A stretch of 64,000 nucleotides of DNA from Prevotella sp. (GCA_017617615.1 JAFZVV010000007.1:62001-126000), one strand, 5' to 3'; shown: positions 27,744 to 37,242, counted from the first letter of the stretch. Numbers and translations are program-made. Notes: generated by a model from the sequence alone, not told the origin.

Positions 27744-27935
27744 TTATTTAATTTCCTTATGAATGGTCATTTTCTTAAGGATGGGGTTATACTTCTTGAT
27801 TTCCATTCTCTCAGGAGTGTTCTTACGGTTCTTGGTGGTCACGTAACGGCTGGTGCCAGGAAGACCACTGTTCTTCATTTCCGTGCACTCGAGAATGACC
27901 TGCACTCTGTTACCTTTAGCTTTCTTTGATGCCAT
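27744..27935 (-). CDS. rpmG: 50S ribosomal protein L33
   Basis: 63 residues, basic, with [14 protein letters not shown] and the conserved [19 protein letters not shown] core of L33. There is no zinc-binding pair of CxxC motifs, so this is the zinc-independent form. It lies 4 nt after rpmB. Confidence 0.95.
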   Translation of the reverse strand: MASKKAKGNRVQVILECTEMKNSGLPGTSRYVTTKNRKNTPERMEIKKYNPILKKMTIHKEIK

Positions 27936-27939
27936 TTGA

Positions 27940-28203
27940 TTATTCTCCTATCACTTTAATGTCTTTCCAATCGCAATAACCTTTGGCAACAGCCTGCTTC
28001 AGTGCGGCGTCAAGACCAACTTTATTAATAAGACGCAGACCAGCTGCACTAATCCTGAGACTGATCCAGCATTCTTCCTCCACATAGTAGAACTTCTTTG
28101 TGAACAAGTTCACATCGAAAGTGCGCTTTGTGCGATGCTTCGAGTGGGAAACGTTGTTGCCCACCTGGGCTTTTTTCCCCGTAATCTGACAAATCTTCGA
28201 CAT
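27940..28203 (-). CDS. rpmB: 50S ribosomal protein L28
   Basis: 87 residues starting [20 protein letters not shown], the usual L28 beginning, with the conserved [14 protein letters not shown] segment. It is first in the rpmB-rpmG-DUF4295 operon with a good promoter 54 nt upstream. Confidence 0.96.
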   Translation of the reverse strand: MSKICQITGKKAQVGNNVSHSKHRTKRTFDVNLFTKKFYYVEEECWISLRISAAGLRLINKVGLDAALKQAVAKGYCDWKDIKVIGE

Positions 28204-28256
28204 TGCTATCTAAATTTTTTGTTTTCTTGTTTTTGATACCTATTCCAAACAGGGTG

Positions 28257-28287
28257 CAAAATTACAAAGATTTTTGTAACCAACAAA
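28257..28287 (-). promoter_or_regulatory. Promoter of rpmB operon
   Basis: Minus-strand TTTG (28284-28287) and TAATTTTG (28257-28264), 19 nt apart, match the consensus. Confidence 0.7.
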
Positions 28288-28386
28288 ATATTTTCCCAAA
28301 TAATCCTTGTTTTTAAATATTTTTTAGGAAGATTGTCTTGTAAAAGGATGCGGAGCGCAGACAAAGCCGCCCTGAGTTACCATTTT

Positions 28387-29007
28387 TCATAGTGGGAAAA
28401 CGTATCTCAGCGAAAAATAGAACTCCGCGATGAACACATGTAGAACAATCAGGGGAGTGGCAGAAGCCAGTCCGCGGCACAATGACAGGAACACCTCTGC
28501 CAGCGACCTCATGGTGGCAGTGAGCAGGCCATAGGTGATGGCAGTCATCGCCACACAGAAGGCGATGATAGGCACAAGGCTACTGCTGAAACTGCTGGGG
28601 AACAGCTCGCCGGTGACACTGAGCAATGCCGCATGAGGGATGAAGGCTACCACGATGATGACTACGACGAAGAGCAACAGTTCGGCTGTCACGATGCGCA
28701 GGGCGAACGTCTGACGATAGGTCCTGGGCCGGGGGTTGGCAATCGCCCGCAGCATACCGCTCTGGCGGAGTGCGCCATAAGCCATGGCAGCAACGATAAT
28801 CCACGCCAGGGGCACCGCCACCACATTGTCGGTGAACGTTCCGAAAAACCACCTGATGCCCTCGTTGCTGAGCAGCGAGCGCACCGTGGTTTCCGGCGAG
28901 GCGGCAGTGATGAGCCACGACACCAGGAACAATGCCACTTGCAGCGCAGCGACAGCAGCAGCTCCGTAGGCACAAAACGTCGAGAACTTCTTATTCGTCG
29001 TCGGCAT
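28387..29007 (-). CDS. Integral membrane protein of unknown function
   Basis: 206 residues with about five hydrophobic helices (~12-36, ~58-80, ~103-128, ~140-165, ~178-200) and a short cytoplasmic start. I do not recognise a family. Its start overlaps the end of the response regulator gene by 17 nt, so translation is coupled and it belongs to the kdgK-eda-sensor kinase-regulator operon, as its last gene. It could be an accessory sensor or a transporter fragment, but nothing in the sequence decides this. Confidence 0.7.
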   Translation of the reverse strand: MPTTNKKFSTFCAYGAAAVAALQVALFLVSWLITAASPETTVRSLLSNEGIRWFFGTFTDNVVAVPLAWIIVAAMAYGALRQSGMLRAIANPRPRTYRQTFALRIVTAELLLFVVVIIVVAFIPHAALLSVTGELFPSSFSSSLVPIIAFCVAMTAITYGLLTATMRSLAEVFLSLCRGLASATPLIVLHVFIAEFYFSLRYVFPL

Positions 29008-29716
29008 GCAAGTTGTCGATATCGATGATTCGCAGTTCGCATGCTCTCACCACGAGCCGCGTGGCATTCACGCCATACCCCCCATTGCCGTTGGGGAACA
29101 GCTTCTGCACCAGTTCGTTCTGTCGTTTCTCCAGACTCTTCACGCCGAAAGGCATGCCACGGAGGTTGGTAATCTGCTCCTTAGTGTATCCCAGGGCGAG
29201 ATGCCGCAGGAACCGCTCATCATACTCGTCGATTTCATAGTTGACCAAGGCCTCTTGGCGCATGAGATGGCTTCCGACGCTGTACTTGAACCGCTCCACG
29301 ATTTTCTCGAGGATAGGCTCATTGAACACCAGCCGCTTCCCGCTCATCACGCTGAACACGTCGCCACGGGTAAGCAACTCGCCGCTCTTGAGAATGATGC
29401 CGTCGGCACCGGCATCGAGCACGTCGACCCACAGTTTCTCGTTGAGAATCTCACCAGTGAAGATGAGCACCTTGATATTCTTGTACAACTCCTTGGTATG
29501 ACGGCATATCTCCACACCCACGGTAGTGGAGCCACCCAGTCCGAGGTCGAGCAGCACGAGGTCGGGTTTCTCCTGCTTGAGGAGTTTCCAATAGGAGGCC
29601 TCGCTGTCGGCCGTACCGATGATTTGCGCTTCCGGGATATCGTTGCGGATAATTCCCTCGGTGCCCTTGAGTTCGAGAGCCACGTCTTCAACGATTATCA
29701 CTTTGAAATTTTCCAT
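28991..29716 (-). CDS. Response regulator
   Basis: 241 residues from ATG 29716. The receiver domain (~1-130) has the acidic pair Glu10-Asp11, phosphoacceptor Asp57 in LVLLDLGLGG, Thr in IFTGE and Lys in IILKSGE. The C-terminal part (~175-241) contains HLALGYTKEQITNLRGMPFG, which looks like a LuxR/NarL-type helix-turn-helix. The gene is 11 nt after the double sensor kinase and overlaps the membrane protein gene. It is the obvious partner of that kinase; the keto-deoxygluconate genes upstream suggest it may control sugar-acid use. Confidence 0.85.
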   Translation of the reverse strand: MENFKVIIVEDVALELKGTEGIIRNDIPEAQIIGTADSEASYWKLLKQEKPDLVLLDLGLGGSTTVGVEICRHTKELYKNIKVLIFTGEILNEKLWVDVLDAGADGIILKSGELLTRGDVFSVMSGKRLVFNEPILEKIVERFKYSVGSHLMRQEALVNYEIDEYDERFLRHLALGYTKEQITNLRGMPFGVKSLEKRQNELVQKLFPNGNGGYGVNATRLVVRACELRIIDIDNLHADDE

Positions 29717-29727
29717 AAGATATGAGT

Positions 29728-32700
29728 TTATTGTTGTTGTTTCTTGCTCTTGACGAGTGTCACCACGATATCCACGCCACCGTTGTCGTTCTGCTCGGCA
29801 AGAATACCACACCCCCTGGCATTGGACGAATTGCCGATATCCCTCACGATCTGTCGGCAGAGAAGGAACGGCAAGTTGTTCATCGAGGGGTTGAACAGTT
29901 CATGGCATTCCTCGTGGTTGAGGTGCATGCCGCGGTATGTCGCCCTGAGTGTCACATACCGACTGTCTTTTTCGGTAGCAGTGAATGTGGGTTTCTCTCC
30001 CCCACCCTGCTTGCGGAGAATCTCGAAGAGATAGCGCAGCATGATTTCATCGCCCAGCACGAGGAAGTCTAACTTGTCGTCCATCCTGATGTCTTTGTCG
30101 AGCGACCGCAGGCTCACCGCCACACAGTCGGGGGAAACGCTCTCCACCTGTCGCATCGCCTGAGCGCTGAGCAGGGAGTAGAGCATCTTGTAGTAATCGG
30201 CTAACTCGCTGATGTTCTGTAGGTTTTCGTCACCACCCTCGATGAGCGTACGAATTCTCGAAGGGAAGTACATCGTTTCGTGCTTCAAGGTGCTGAGACA
30301 GTTGTCGAGCACGCTGTTGCACACATAGAGCCTGTCGTTCTCGTATTCCCCTTTACGCACATCGTCTTCTGCCAGTTCGATATCCACCATGCGCTCCTTG
30401 TTCTTGTCTACCGCTTTCTGGAGTGTCCCGATAATCTGGTCGGCTACGTTTTGGAGCACTGGGGGCAGTTTCTCGTCGTGATATATGGACTTCCTTCCCT
30501 TCGAGGCCCCGTTGTCATCGGTCGGATGCCCGGCAAGGTTCTTGATTTTCTCGAGTTTCCGCTGGTCGCTGTCGTCCGACTCCAGCACTTTGTTGATGCC
30601 GATGACCCTGTCGAGGCAGAAGCGGTAATACACCTGATGGCGGTAGTAGAGCAAGAGATAGGCCAGGATGATGACAATCAGGAGCACGATGAGGATGGCG
30701 ATGGCCATGTATTTGTTCGACTGCGACTTCTGCATCACGCTGCAATAGTCGGCAAGCGTGGTATCGGCCGACTTCTCCTTGAAGAGCTGGGTATACACCT
30801 TGTTGTTGTACCGATAGAGCGACCATTGGTGCAGGGCCAGTGCAGCCACCGCTGCCTCGTTGCGGAAATCGAGGATGATGTCGTAGTTCATCGGCAGATG
30901 CAGGTGGAACCATTCTATCTCGGCCTGTGCCGACGCGTTGTCGCCCTCAGCCACCAACGTGTCGGTTCCTCCCGGCACCAACAGCCGATAGGCCTCGTTG
31001 AGATACTGGCGGGTGGAGTCGGCAAAGGCGAGTGCCCTATGGTGGTTCCTGTTCACATTGCTGTAATAGGCACTGTCGGCCATGGCCCCCGCCTTGTCGA
31101 GCATGCTGCTCACGCTGCTGGCCATGCCCACCAGGGATGAAGAAGCCATGAAGGCGACTAATGCCATGGCGCGGGCTACACCTTTCGGCAAACGGAAGTA
31201 AAAGCGGCTCCCCTTGCCCACCTGGCTTTCCACGCCGATATCGCAGACATTAAACAGCGTGCTGATTTTCTTGTATTTCTCGATGATGCCCTTACAGTTC
31301 ACCAACCCGAACCCATGTCCGTGTTCAGCACCCTCGGGCAGCGACCGCTCAGCGGGTCTGTCGCTACTGAGGCTCTCGTCGTGGATGTTCATATCGACCT
31401 TGAAAGCCGAAGCCATCTGCTCCTCGGTCATCCCTACGCCCGTGTCACGCACAGAGATTTCCACGTAGTTGTCGGCCTCGGTGGCATAGATGCTCACGTG
31501 TCCGCCCTCGGACGTAAACTTCCTCGCGTTGTCGGCAAGGGTGTTCACCATGAACAGGGTGAGGATACGGTCGGCCTTCACACAGGCCTCCGACGGTATC
31601 ACGTCGAGTTGGATGTTTTTCAGTTGGAAGCCGGCACGTCCGCGGGAGACGATGTCGAAAAGCCCCTGAACAGGGAAGCTCTCGATATGCAGGCTGAGTT
31701 CGCCTTTCCTCAACTGTATCCACTGTGTGAGGATGGCATTGTATTCGATAATGTGGTCGGTGAGTTCCGCCACATACTGGTATCTCTCCTCCCTTGTCGC
31801 CGCATTCTCGTCGTTGGCGTTGAGTCGGTGTATCTCATGGAGCATGCGGTCGATGATTGGCGTGATGTTGTTGACAAGCGACACCTTGGCCCGTTGCTCG
31901 AGGTTGAGCCGTTTGTTATTCTCGATATGGAGCGCGCTCATGGCCTTTCGTTCCATGATTTCCTCATACTGCTCGTCGAGTTGCTCCATATAGGTCTCGT
32001 TGTCGCTCTTCCATTTCGCCAGCGGCTGGAGGAGGTCGTCGAGCGCGTTCTCCTTCGACCGTTTCCTCCTCATGTAGGCGAAGAAGAACATCAGCGCCAC
32101 TGCCACCGTCATCAACACGAGGATGGCCAGAATCATCATGTTGAGCTGACTCACCGACGTCTTCAGCTGTTCGGCTCTCGACTCCAGGTAGCGGTCCTGT
32201 CGGGTCTGCTCCTGTTTGTCGAGATAGAGGTTGCGGTTTGCATCGCTCTGTTCCTTGTCGTCGAGGGCGGCATACACCACGCTCAGCTGCTCGCGGATAG
32301 ATGCCACGAGGTCGGGAGCCTGTTGGATGGCAGTATCGGTGTTGAGCGCGTCGTTCAGACAGTAGAGTGACTGCTGGTAATCGCCTATCTGCCAATAGCA
32401 TTGGGCGAGGGTACGGTAGGCACCTGCCACCTGATACACGTCACCATATTGCTGGAAGATATTGAGCGAGCGCTGCGCGAAATTCCCTGCGAGGAGGCTG
32501 TCGGAGAAGTTCTCGACATTGATTTCGCGGATAGAGGGGAAACTCTCGAGAATCCTCGTGCGATGCTCGTCTACTTGCAGGTGCTCGCTCATCGCCTGCA
32601 AGGAGTTGGCTTCCCAGAACACATACCCCCCCTCCACGGCCATGAAATAGCACCTGACGAGATAGTCCATCTCGTCGAGCGCCACCTCCATGCGTGTGCC

Positions 32701-33348
32701 CTGGGTGAGTATGCCTCCCGCTCCGATGTTGTAGAGATAGTTGAGGAGCTGGGCCTTGTCTTGCTGTATCTCGCCATAGGGCTGGATGTTCTCTATGGCT
32801 TCGATGGAGGGTTGCTCGAGTCCTACATAATAATAATATGTGGAAGTGACGATGTCGAACTCCGACTTGGCGTAAATCATCCTCCGGTGCTGGTGCTCGT
32901 TGAGCGTCTGCTCCTCCTCGGAGATGCGCTTCATACGTGCCAGCGCACTGCCCCGGAAGGTGTAGAAATCCTTGTTTCGCGACTGTCGCTGGCACAAGCG
33001 CATGCGTTGTATGTCGGCGATGAGCAGTTCTACCTGGTTGTCGGTAACGGCATTCACGGAGTCGAGTTGTTGTTCCGCCAGGTCGTACTGCATCCGTGCG
33101 ATGCTCACAAACGCCTTGTTGTTGAGCGCCTCGGCACGCCCGCCATCGTAATGGGCAGCGCCTCTTGCTGCCATGTCAGCGAAGAAGAGCGTGGAGTCAA
33201 GGTCGATGTAGTGGAAATCATAAGCCCTCTCGTTACAGCTGTCGACCCGTCTCACGTTCACGCGCGAGCAGGCCGACACCAGGAGGAGCATGAGCAACAA
33301 CGCGCCCATCGCCTTTCCCCATTTGCTGTAATTCGTATGGCTTTGCAT
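29728..33348 (-). CDS. Very large double sensor kinase-like protein (DUF5112/DUF5113 type)
   Basis: 1206 residues. A lipoprotein-like start (LLLVSACS) leads into a TPR-rich periplasmic part (~30-395), a membrane helix (~399-426) and a coiled coil. Then comes a kinase core with N-box VNTLADNARKF (~600), DTGVGMTEEQM and GHGFGLVNCKG (~678). A second hydrophobic segment (~723-743), a second periplasmic part (~744-878), a third helix (~879-903) and a ~300-residue cytoplasmic region resembling a degenerate ATPase end the chain. Where a phosphoacceptor His is expected (~489) the sequence is SLVNNITPIIDRMLHEI, with Pro in that place. Domains resemble the Bacteroidales DUF5112 and DUF5113 families. 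A start at Met14 is also possible. Confidence 0.8.
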   Translation of the reverse strand: MQSHTNYSKWGKAMGALLLMLLLVSACSRVNVRRVDSCNERAYDFHYIDLDSTLFFADMAARGAAHYDGGRAEALNNKAFVSIARMQYDLAEQQLDSVNAVTDNQVELLIADIQRMRLCQRQSRNKDFYTFRGSALARMKRISEEEQTLNEHQHRRMIYAKSEFDIVTSTYYYYVGLEQPSIEAIENIQPYGEIQQDKAQLLNYLYNIGAGGILTQGTRMEVALDEMDYLVRCYFMAVEGGYVFWEANSLQAMSEHLQVDEHRTRILESFPSIREINVENFSDSLLAGNFAQRSLNIFQQYGDVYQVAGAYRTLAQCYWQIGDYQQSLYCLNDALNTDTAIQQAPDLVASIREQLSVVYAALDDKEQSDANRNLYLDKQEQTRQDRYLESRAEQLKTSVSQLNMMILAILVLMTVAVALMFFFAYMRRKRSKENALDDLLQPLAKWKSDNETYMEQLDEQYEEIMERKAMSALHIENNKRLNLEQRAKVSLVNNITPIIDRMLHEIHRLNANDENAATREERYQYVAELTDHIIEYNAILTQWIQLRKGELSLHIESFPVQGLFDIVSRGRAGFQLKNIQLDVIPSEACVKADRILTLFMVNTLADNARKFTSEGGHVSIYATEADNYVEISVRDTGVGMTEEQMASAFKVDMNIHDESLSSDRPAERSLPEGAEHGHGFGLVNCKGIIEKYKKISTLFNVCDIGVESQVGKGSRFYFRLPKGVARAMALVAFMASSSLVGMASSVSSMLDKAGAMADSAYYSNVNRNHHRALAFADSTRQYLNEAYRLLVPGGTDTLVAEGDNASAQAEIEWFHLHLPMNYDIILDFRNEAAVAALALHQWSLYRYNNKVYTQLFKEKSADTTLADYCSVMQKSQSNKYMAIAILIVLLIVIILAYLLLYYRHQVYYRFCLDRVIGINKVLESDDSDQRKLEKIKNLAGHPTDDNGASKGRKSIYHDEKLPPVLQNVADQIIGTLQKAVDKNKERMVDIELAEDDVRKGEYENDRLYVCNSVLDNCLSTLKHETMYFPSRIRTLIEGGDENLQNISELADYYKMLYSLLSAQAMRQVESVSPDCVAVSLRSLDKDIRMDDKLDFLVLGDEIMLRYLFEILRKQGGGEKPTFTATEKDSRYVTLRATYRGMHLNHEECHELFNPSMNNLPFLLCRQIVRDIGNSSNARGCGILAEQNDNGGVDIVVTLVKSKKQQQ

Positions 33349-33353
33349 CCCCT

Positions 33354-34025
33354 CTATCCCCTCGCCTTGGCGATATATCCCAGAGCCTCAGCGCATTTGT
33401 CGGAGACGGCCTTCCAGTTCTTGGCAGCCACCACCTCCTTCGGGAAGAGTTTCGAGCCCATGCCGACACAGAGTACACCAGCCTTGATCCAGTTGGTGAG
33501 GTTCTCCTCGTCGGGCGACACGCCACCGGTAACCATGATGTTCGACCAGCGCAGTGGGGCAAGGACGTTCTTGACAAACGAGGGGCCACCCACATTGCCT
33601 GCGGGGAACACCTTCGTGATGTCACAGCCCATGGCCTGGGCGTTATTGATTTCGCTCACCGAACCACATCCCGGGCTGTAGGGTACCAACCGGCGGTTGC
33701 ACACCTCGCAGATAGCAGGATTGAAACTCGGTCCGACAACGAAGTTGGCACCCAACTGCAGGTAGAGGGCTGCCGTAGCAGGGTCAATGACCGTTCCCAC
33801 ACCCATAATCATCTCAGGGCAATTCACGGAAACCCATTTGTTCACTTCGGCAAACACCTCATGGGCATAGTCGCCGCGGTTGGTAAACTCAAACACTCTC
33901 ACGCCACCATCGTAGCATGCCTTGACGACATTTTTCACTACTTCGGGGTCTTGATGGTAGAACACGGGCACCATGCCTGTGGCACGCATCGCCGTAATTA
34001 CCTGTACTTTATTGAATCTTGCCAT
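33354..34025 (-). CDS. eda: 2-keto-3-deoxy-6-phosphogluconate / 4-hydroxy-2-oxoglutarate aldolase
   Basis: 223 residues, a class-I aldolase barrel. [14 protein letters not shown] contains the Schiff-base Lys, and [12 protein letters not shown] and [13 protein letters not shown] form the phosphate site. It splits KDPG into pyruvate and glyceraldehyde-3-phosphate. Its partner KdgK is 48 nt upstream, and the sensor kinase starts 5 nt downstream, so metabolism and signalling share one transcript. Confidence 0.92.
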   Translation of the reverse strand: MARFNKVQVITAMRATGMVPVFYHQDPEVVKNVVKACYDGGVRVFEFTNRGDYAHEVFAEVNKWVSVNCPEMIMGVGTVIDPATAALYLQLGANFVVGPSFNPAICEVCNRRLVPYSPGCGSVSEINNAQAMGCDITKVFPAGNVGGPSFVKNVLAPLRWSNIMVTGGVSPDEENLTNWIKAGVLCVGMGSKLFPKEVVAAKNWKAVSDKCAEALGYIAKARG

Positions 34026-34073
34026 TATGCTGTTTTTTCTGTTTTTATCACGAATACCAGGATTCTCGGGGTG

Positions 34074-35099
34074 TTAGCGTTGCACACGGCCGGAAGCGTC
34101 ACCACCGGCGAGGTTCTCCACCTCTTCTTTCGACACAAGATTGAAGTCACCGGGGATGGTGTGCTTGAGCGCCGATGCTGCCACGGCAAACTCCAAAGCC
34201 CTGCCCTGGTCGTCGGGATAGGTGAGTAGACCATGGATAAGACCACCTGAGAAGGAGTCGCCACCGCCCACACGGTCGATGATGGGGTTGATGTCGTAGC
34301 GCTTGCTCTGGTAGAAGTCCTTGCCGTTGTAGATAAGCGCCTTCCAGCCGTTGTGGGAGGCCGAGAACGACTCACGCAGCGTGCTCACCACATATTTAAA
34401 GCCAAAAGTCTCCATCATTCCCCTGAAAATGCCATAGTAACCCTCGGCATCGGTCTTGCCACCCTCGACATCGGCCTCGGGCTTGAATCCAAGACACAGC
34501 TGGGCATCCTCTTCGTTGCCGATGCAAACATCAACATATTTCATCAGGGGTTTCATGATGCTTTGTGCCTTCTCCGAGGTCCACAACTTCTTGCGGAAGT
34601 TGAGGTCGACGCTTACCGTCACGCCGTGACGCTTGGCAGCTTCGCATGCCAGACGGGTGAGTTCGGCGGCCTTGTCGCTGATGGCGGGCGTGATGCCGCT
34701 CCAGTGGAACCACTGTGCTCCCTCCATGATCTTGTCGAAGTCGAAGTCCTCGGGACTGGCCTCGGCGATGGCGCTTCCAGCGCGGTCGTAGATGACTTTC
34801 GAAGGACGCATCGAGGCACCTGTCTCAAGGAAATAGATACCCACGCGGTTTCCGCCACGGGCGATATAGTCGGTGTTTACTCCATATCTGCGCAGCGCGT
34901 TGACGGCGCACTGACCTATCTCATGTTTCGGGAGTTTGGTGACGAAATATGCCTCGTGTCCGTAGTTGGCTACACTTACTGCCACGTTGGCTTCGCCGCC
35001 ACCATATACGACATCGAAAAAATCACTCTGGATGAATCTCTTCTGACCTGGAGATGAGAGGCGGAGCATGATCTCGCCCAATGTTACTACTTTTGCCAT
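34074..35099 (-). CDS. kdgK: 2-keto-3-deoxygluconate kinase (PfkB family)
   Basis: 341 residues, a ribokinase-like sugar kinase. VYGGGEANVAVSVANYG (~32-48) is the substrate end, and DRVGGGDSFSGGLIHGL (~277-293) holds the catalytic Asp and anion hole. Family role: ATP-dependent phosphorylation of 2-keto-3-deoxygluconate, an intermediate from uronic acid and pectin breakdown, to KDPG for Eda. It is the first gene of a five-gene operon. A generic PfkB sugar kinase is the alternative, but the Eda neighbour makes KdgK likely. Confidence 0.9.
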   Translation of the reverse strand: MAKVVTLGEIMLRLSSPGQKRFIQSDFFDVVYGGGEANVAVSVANYGHEAYFVTKLPKHEIGQCAVNALRRYGVNTDYIARGGNRVGIYFLETGASMRPSKVIYDRAGSAIAEASPEDFDFDKIMEGAQWFHWSGITPAISDKAAELTRLACEAAKRHGVTVSVDLNFRKKLWTSEKAQSIMKPLMKYVDVCIGNEEDAQLCLGFKPEADVEGGKTDAEGYYGIFRGMMETFGFKYVVSTLRESFSASHNGWKALIYNGKDFYQSKRYDINPIIDRVGGGDSFSGGLIHGLLTYPDDQGRALEFAVAASALKHTIPGDFNLVSKEEVENLAGGDASGRVQR

Positions 35100-35658
35100 T
35101 TTTGAATTTTTGATTTTTTTATTAGATTAATTGATGTTTGAAAGTCCATCACTGCATATGCCACTGCAAGCATCCATGTCGCCTCGAAAAAGGCCGTTCT
35201 CGCAATGGACTTACAAAAATAGATATTTTTTATTGAACTGAAAAATAAAAAATCTTAAAAAAGGAGAATGGAGAGTAATTCGGGCTTTGCCCGATGAAAT
35301 ATTAAAGAATTATGATGAAAAACGCCTCTTTCTTTACGGTTTATCCTCCCGGCCTTCGGTAGTTGAGCTATGCCATTCTTGTGCACCTCGATACCCATAA
35401 AGAAGAGGGTTACATTGGTAGTAGACGAAGGAGCAGGGATGAAAAGTAATAAAATCGTATAAACGACAAAAAGAAAATCGTGTTTTTCTTTAAACCTTTG
35501 CAAAATTATCGGTACTTTTGTGTCGCAGATTCGAAATGTGGATAAAACTCTCAAACATCGTGCTAGTCGAACTGAGTAAGCAGTGAGAGCCATTATGCTC
35601 GTATAAATGGTCGAGTCGCGTTCGAGGTCGACAAAGTCGATGTTCATCATTTAAAGCA
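35100..35658. other. Divergent intergenic region between kdgK and nudC
   Basis: This 559-nt gap holds a minus-strand -7 box TATTTTTG (35214-35221) for kdgK, a small hairpin CGGGC-TTT-GCCCG (35281-35293), and a plus-strand -7 box TACTTTTG (35513-35520) for nudC, with TTTG 12 nt before it (too close for a normal -33). The reading frames across 35255-35650 show no coding character. Confidence 0.5.
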
Positions 35659-36447
35659 ATGATAAACCTCAACCCCCAAATGAAATACTGGTTTGTTTTC
35701 TGTAAGTCGGGCTTGCTGCTCAAAAACCATGCCGACGGCAGTCGCAGCGTGCCATTCCAGGAAGAGCCTCCTGTGGAGGTAAAACCCTGGACAACCATTC
35801 ACCACATCACCCAAATCGACGGGGCCGACGCCATGGCTTTTACCATCGACCATCCCGTGGTTGGTGACAGCCGATATGAGATGTGCGGCCTGCGCGAGTC
35901 GTATGGCTACCTGCCCATGGCCCACTATCTGGCAGCTGGCAAGAGTCAGGAAATCCTTTACTGGGATAGCACCACGAAATTCTGTGGTGTGTGTGGTGGT
36001 GAGATGCGTCTGCACACCGACATCTCGAAACGCTGCACGCAATGCGGCAAAGAGGTGTGGCCTCAGTTGGCCACCGCCGTCATCTGTCTGGTGAGCAGGG
36101 GCGACGAGGTGCTTTTGGTGCATGCACGCAACTTCCGGCGCGACTTCTTTGGACTGGTGGCAGGTTTTGTGGAGACTGGTGAGACCCTTGAGGAGGCAGT
36201 GGTACGTGAGGTGCGCGAGGAGACCGGCATCGAAATCCGACACCTGCGCTATTTCGCCAGTCAACCCTGGCCCTACCCCTGTGGGTTGATGGTGGGGTTC
36301 ACGGCAGAGTATGCAAGTGGTGAACTACACCTGCAACGCTCGGAACTGTCGAAAGGCGGATGGTTCAGGCGCGACGCGCTGCCCGAGATACCCGAGAAAC
36401 TATCGATAGCCCGTCGCCTCATCGACTACTGGCTGGAGAACCCATAA
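35659..36447 (+). CDS. nudC: NAD+ diphosphatase / RNA deNADding hydrolase NudC
   Basis: 262 residues. A variable N-terminal domain is followed by a zinc ribbon (CGVCGGEM and CTQCGKE, ~112-135), the Nudix box GFVETGETLEEAVVREVREE (~174-194), and the NADH-specific motif SQPWPYP (~205-211) that marks this group. It hydrolyses NAD(H) to NMN and AMP; family members also remove NAD caps from RNA. Stands alone, with a period-9 repeat directly after its stop. Confidence 0.93.
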   Translation: MINLNPQMKYWFVFCKSGLLLKNHADGSRSVPFQEEPPVEVKPWTTIHHITQIDGADAMAFTIDHPVVGDSRYEMCGLRESYGYLPMAHYLAAGKSQEILYWDSTTKFCGVCGGEMRLHTDISKRCTQCGKEVWPQLATAVICLVSRGDEVLLVHARNFRRDFFGLVAGFVETGETLEEAVVREVREETGIEIRHLRYFASQPWPYPCGLMVGFTAEYASGELHLQRSELSKGGWFRRDALPEIPEKLSIARRLIDYWLENP

Positions 36448-36448
36448 C

Positions 36449-36511
36449 GACTTGAAGGACTTTAAGGACCCTAAAGACCCTAAAGACTCTAAGGCCCTTA
36501 AAATCTTTAAT
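36449..36511. repeat. Period-9 intergenic tandem repeat (GACCCTAAA type)
   Basis: Seven degenerate 9-bp units (GACTTGAAG, GACTTTAAG, GACCCTAAA twice, GACTCTAAG, GCCCTTAAA, ATCTTTAAT) start directly after the nudC stop and end just before the stop of the converging TPR gene. Confidence 0.85.
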
Positions 36512-36518
36512 GAGCAGT

Positions 36519-37208
36519 TTATCGTTTCTTTTTCTGGCAGCGGGCATAGAGGTCGGCCAAAGCGGGGCGTGAGATACCCTTTTCCACCGCCAGGTCGAGG
36601 TCCTGGCGGGCTTCCTGCATATGCTTCATCCTGATACGCACATCGGCGCGGTTGATGATGTAGTCGGTATTGTCGGGCGCGAGCCGCATGGCCTCCGTGA
36701 AATCATATTCCGCCAGTTCGAGCATCCCCCGCTCGCTCTCCATTCCTGCCCTCGCGGCGTAAGCCACCGCATTGTCGGGATATTGCTCCACCAGTTGGTT
36801 GATGCGGTTCATCGCCTCGGTGAAATGCATATCTTTCTGGAGAAGGAGAGCAAGTCCGAGTTGTCCGTGGAAATCGCCAGGCACGATGGCAAGCATCTCC
36901 TCGTAGTCTTTCCTGGCAAACTTGTACCGATGGAGTTTCTCGTTGACGTAGGCCCTGTAGTACAGCGCCGCCACATTACGCGGGTCTTTGTCGAGCACGG
37001 TGTCGTATTCACGCTTCGCATACTCCCACTGTTCGAGCAACAGGTTCCACGATGCTTTCTTCAGCCTCAGGTCATTGTCCTCGGGGAATTTCTGCACCAT
37101 CTTGTTTGCGGCTTCCAGGGAGTCGCACATCTGTTCATAGCTCTGGGCATGGGACGGAGCGAATGCGAACAGTGCCATGAGCACAACAACAGTTCTCATT
37201 ATGCTCAT
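36519..37208 (-). CDS. Secreted TPR-repeat protein
   Basis: 229 residues from the ATG at 37208; further in-frame ATGs upstream overlap leuB, and Met at 37199 is also possible. A signal peptide (RTVVVLMALFAFAPSHAQ) is followed by about five to six TPR-like helical pairs, for example WEYAKREYDTVLDKDPRNVA and LELAEYDFTEAMRLAPDN. TPR arrays bind other proteins; the partner is unknown. It lies 34 nt after leuB on the same strand and may be read through from the leu operon. Confidence 0.8.
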   Translation of the reverse strand: MSIMRTVVVLMALFAFAPSHAQSYEQMCDSLEAANKMVQKFPEDNDLRLKKASWNLLLEQWEYAKREYDTVLDKDPRNVAALYYRAYVNEKLHRYKFARKDYEEMLAIVPGDFHGQLGLALLLQKDMHFTEAMNRINQLVEQYPDNAVAYAARAGMESERGMLELAEYDFTEAMRLAPDNTDYIINRADVRIRMKHMQEARQDLDLAVEKGISRPALADLYARCQKKKR

Positions 37209-37242
37209 CACGTTTTTCTCTATAATCATGGCAGGAATAGGG

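Noticed and set aside
35255..35650. 131-residue minus-strand frame upstream of nudC
   Set aside because: It covers promoter elements and AT-rich DNA, with no recognisable domain.
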